5,274 nt of DNA from positions 1 to 5,274 of the forward strand of contig CANFNO010000251.1 in the NCBI GenBank assembly GCA_947447845.1. Reading direction: 5' to 3'. Positions 4,661 to 5,274 of the stretch are shown piece by piece. The notes under the pieces are model-generated. The model saw only the letters and a list, made by a program, of their open reading frames with translations. It was not told where the DNA came from and did not search any database. Every line of letters begins with the position of its first letter. Position 1 is the stretch's first letter. This DNA is from Burkholderiales bacterium (lineage in GTDB: Bacteria > Pseudomonadota > Gammaproteobacteria > Burkholderiales > Burkholderiaceae). Both the position numbers and the translations under genes were made by a program.

Positions 4661-5274
4661 CTATCTCGGCAAGCCTTGATCTCGCTCAGCATCTGGTTGC
4701 AAGCGGCCTAGCACTTGTTCAGCCGCTACCGGGACGCCAGCGAGGTATCCATATTGCGGGGAGTCGTTCACCGGAGAAAGCATGAGCTTGCCGCTTTCAA
4801 TGTGACCAATAAAGCTCAAGTTGAAGGCAGGAATGCGCACCTGAAATATATTTTCAGGCTGCACATTGATCCGCTTCGCAACGCGCTCCCTGTTTCCTGC
4901 CACGTTGGCTGCCTGTTTTGGAGCGCCAAAGGAAACCGCCTGCCACTGGCCGTTCTGCTTCTTCACGGTGATAGACGATTGAACGGAACCCGCCACATGG
5001 ACGGGATATATAACCAAGCCCGTTGGGCGCAAAAGACTGAGCGGATCCATATTTGCTTGCCATGTGCGAAGGGTGTCCAGGCCAATAATAAAGTCGCTCA
5101 GCGGCAAAGAAAGCTCGGCGCGTTTGGCATCGCCCGGACTCGCAAAGCCGAGTGCAGCACTGTCTTTGCTGGCGAGTTCAACCAGCGTTGCAAGAGAGGC
5201 CTGGGCTATGGATTTGCTATCCCGCGCCTCTGCAGAGAGGTCGGCGCCTGCCGGTGCCTGAGCGAGGACCATGA
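4661..5274 (-). CDS. Probable exported protein of unknown family (5' end cut by window edge)
   Basis: I do not recognise this protein. At least 203 residues are visible, running from the right edge to a TAG at 4663-4661. The first visible residues, MVLAQAPAGADLSAEA, read like the end of a signal peptide with an AQA cleavage site, and the frame stays open to the edge, so the ATG at 5272 is probably internal and the true start lies outside. The mature part has no cysteine and no membrane helix. It contains an alanine-rich helix-like region (about 10-55), a central stretch with strand character (TGLVIYPVHVAG, SSITVKKQNGQWQAVSFG) and a later one (IFQVRIPAFNLSFIGHIESGKLMLSPV), ending in a charged tail. 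A periplasmic or outer-membrane-associated location is inferred. It converges on the SPFH gene with only 33 bp between and no terminator hairpin with a T run, so transcripts may overlap. No functional link to the SPFH gene is shown. Confidence 0.7.
   Translation of the reverse strand, partial: MVLAQAPAGADLSAEARDSKSIAQASLATLVELASKDSAALGFASPGDAKRAELSLPLSDFIIGLDTLRTWQANMDPLSLLRPTGLVIYPVHVAGSVQSSITVKKQNGQWQAVSFGAPKQAANVAGNRERVAKRINVQPENIFQVRIPAFNLSFIGHIESGKLMLSPVNDSPQYGYLAGVPVAAEQVLGRLQPDAERDQGLPR

Noticed and set aside
4628..4661. GGGCGCCC palindrome in the 33-bp gap between the convergent genes as a terminator
   Set aside because: The palindrome has no loop bases and is not followed by a T run on either strand.
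4105..4692. A 195-codon open frame on the minus strand opposite the SPFH gene
   Set aside because: Serine/arginine/alanine-rich mirror of the SPFH coiled-coil codons, running into the 3' end of the real minus-strand gene in another frame.
1..5274. A defence, CRISPR, toxin-antitoxin or mobile-element system
   Set aside because: No spaced repeat array, transposase, integrase, nuclease, or toxin-antitoxin pair is visible; the genes are transport, rRNA modification, membrane scaffold and two unknown single genes.

Overview
The window looks like chromosomal DNA of a Betaproteobacterium, most likely the order Burkholderiales and perhaps Comamonadaceae. This is inferred from the moderately GC-rich codon use and the style of the Liv, RluE and prohibitin-like proteins; no marker gene fixes the taxon. 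Six protein genes fill almost all of it, two of them cut by the window edges. I see no tRNA, rRNA, CRISPR array, insertion sequence or phage gene.

Positions 1-2411, minus strand: the front of a branched-chain amino acid (LIV/HAAT family) ABC importer operon, in the order livK-type periplasmic binding protein, livH permease, livM permease (cut by the left edge). The ATPase genes livG and livF are not in the window and would be expected further left. A hairpin followed by five T lies between the binding-protein gene and livH. It fits partial termination, giving much binding protein and less permease.

Positions 2412-2601: a 190-bp divergent regulatory region between the liv operon and rluE. It holds three ordered sequence structures: a 9-bp inverted repeat, a 19-bp near-perfect palindrome and a tandem 8-bp direct repeat with 10-bp period.

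Positions 2602-3180, plus strand: rluE, a 23S rRNA pseudouridine synthase. Its 3' end overlaps by 26 bp, tail to tail, with an unrecognised 125-residue gene on the minus strand (3155-3532) that has a very good ribosome binding site.

Positions 3533-3784: a second divergent intergenic region. Positions 3785-4627, plus strand: a membrane-anchored SPFH/prohibitin-family protein, standing alone. It converges, with a 33-bp gap, on the 3' end of a minus-strand gene for a probably exported protein of unknown family (4661-right edge).

I find no convincing new multi-gene system. The points most worth a second look are the structured livK/rluE intergenic region, the intra-operon terminator, and the two unrecognised genes.
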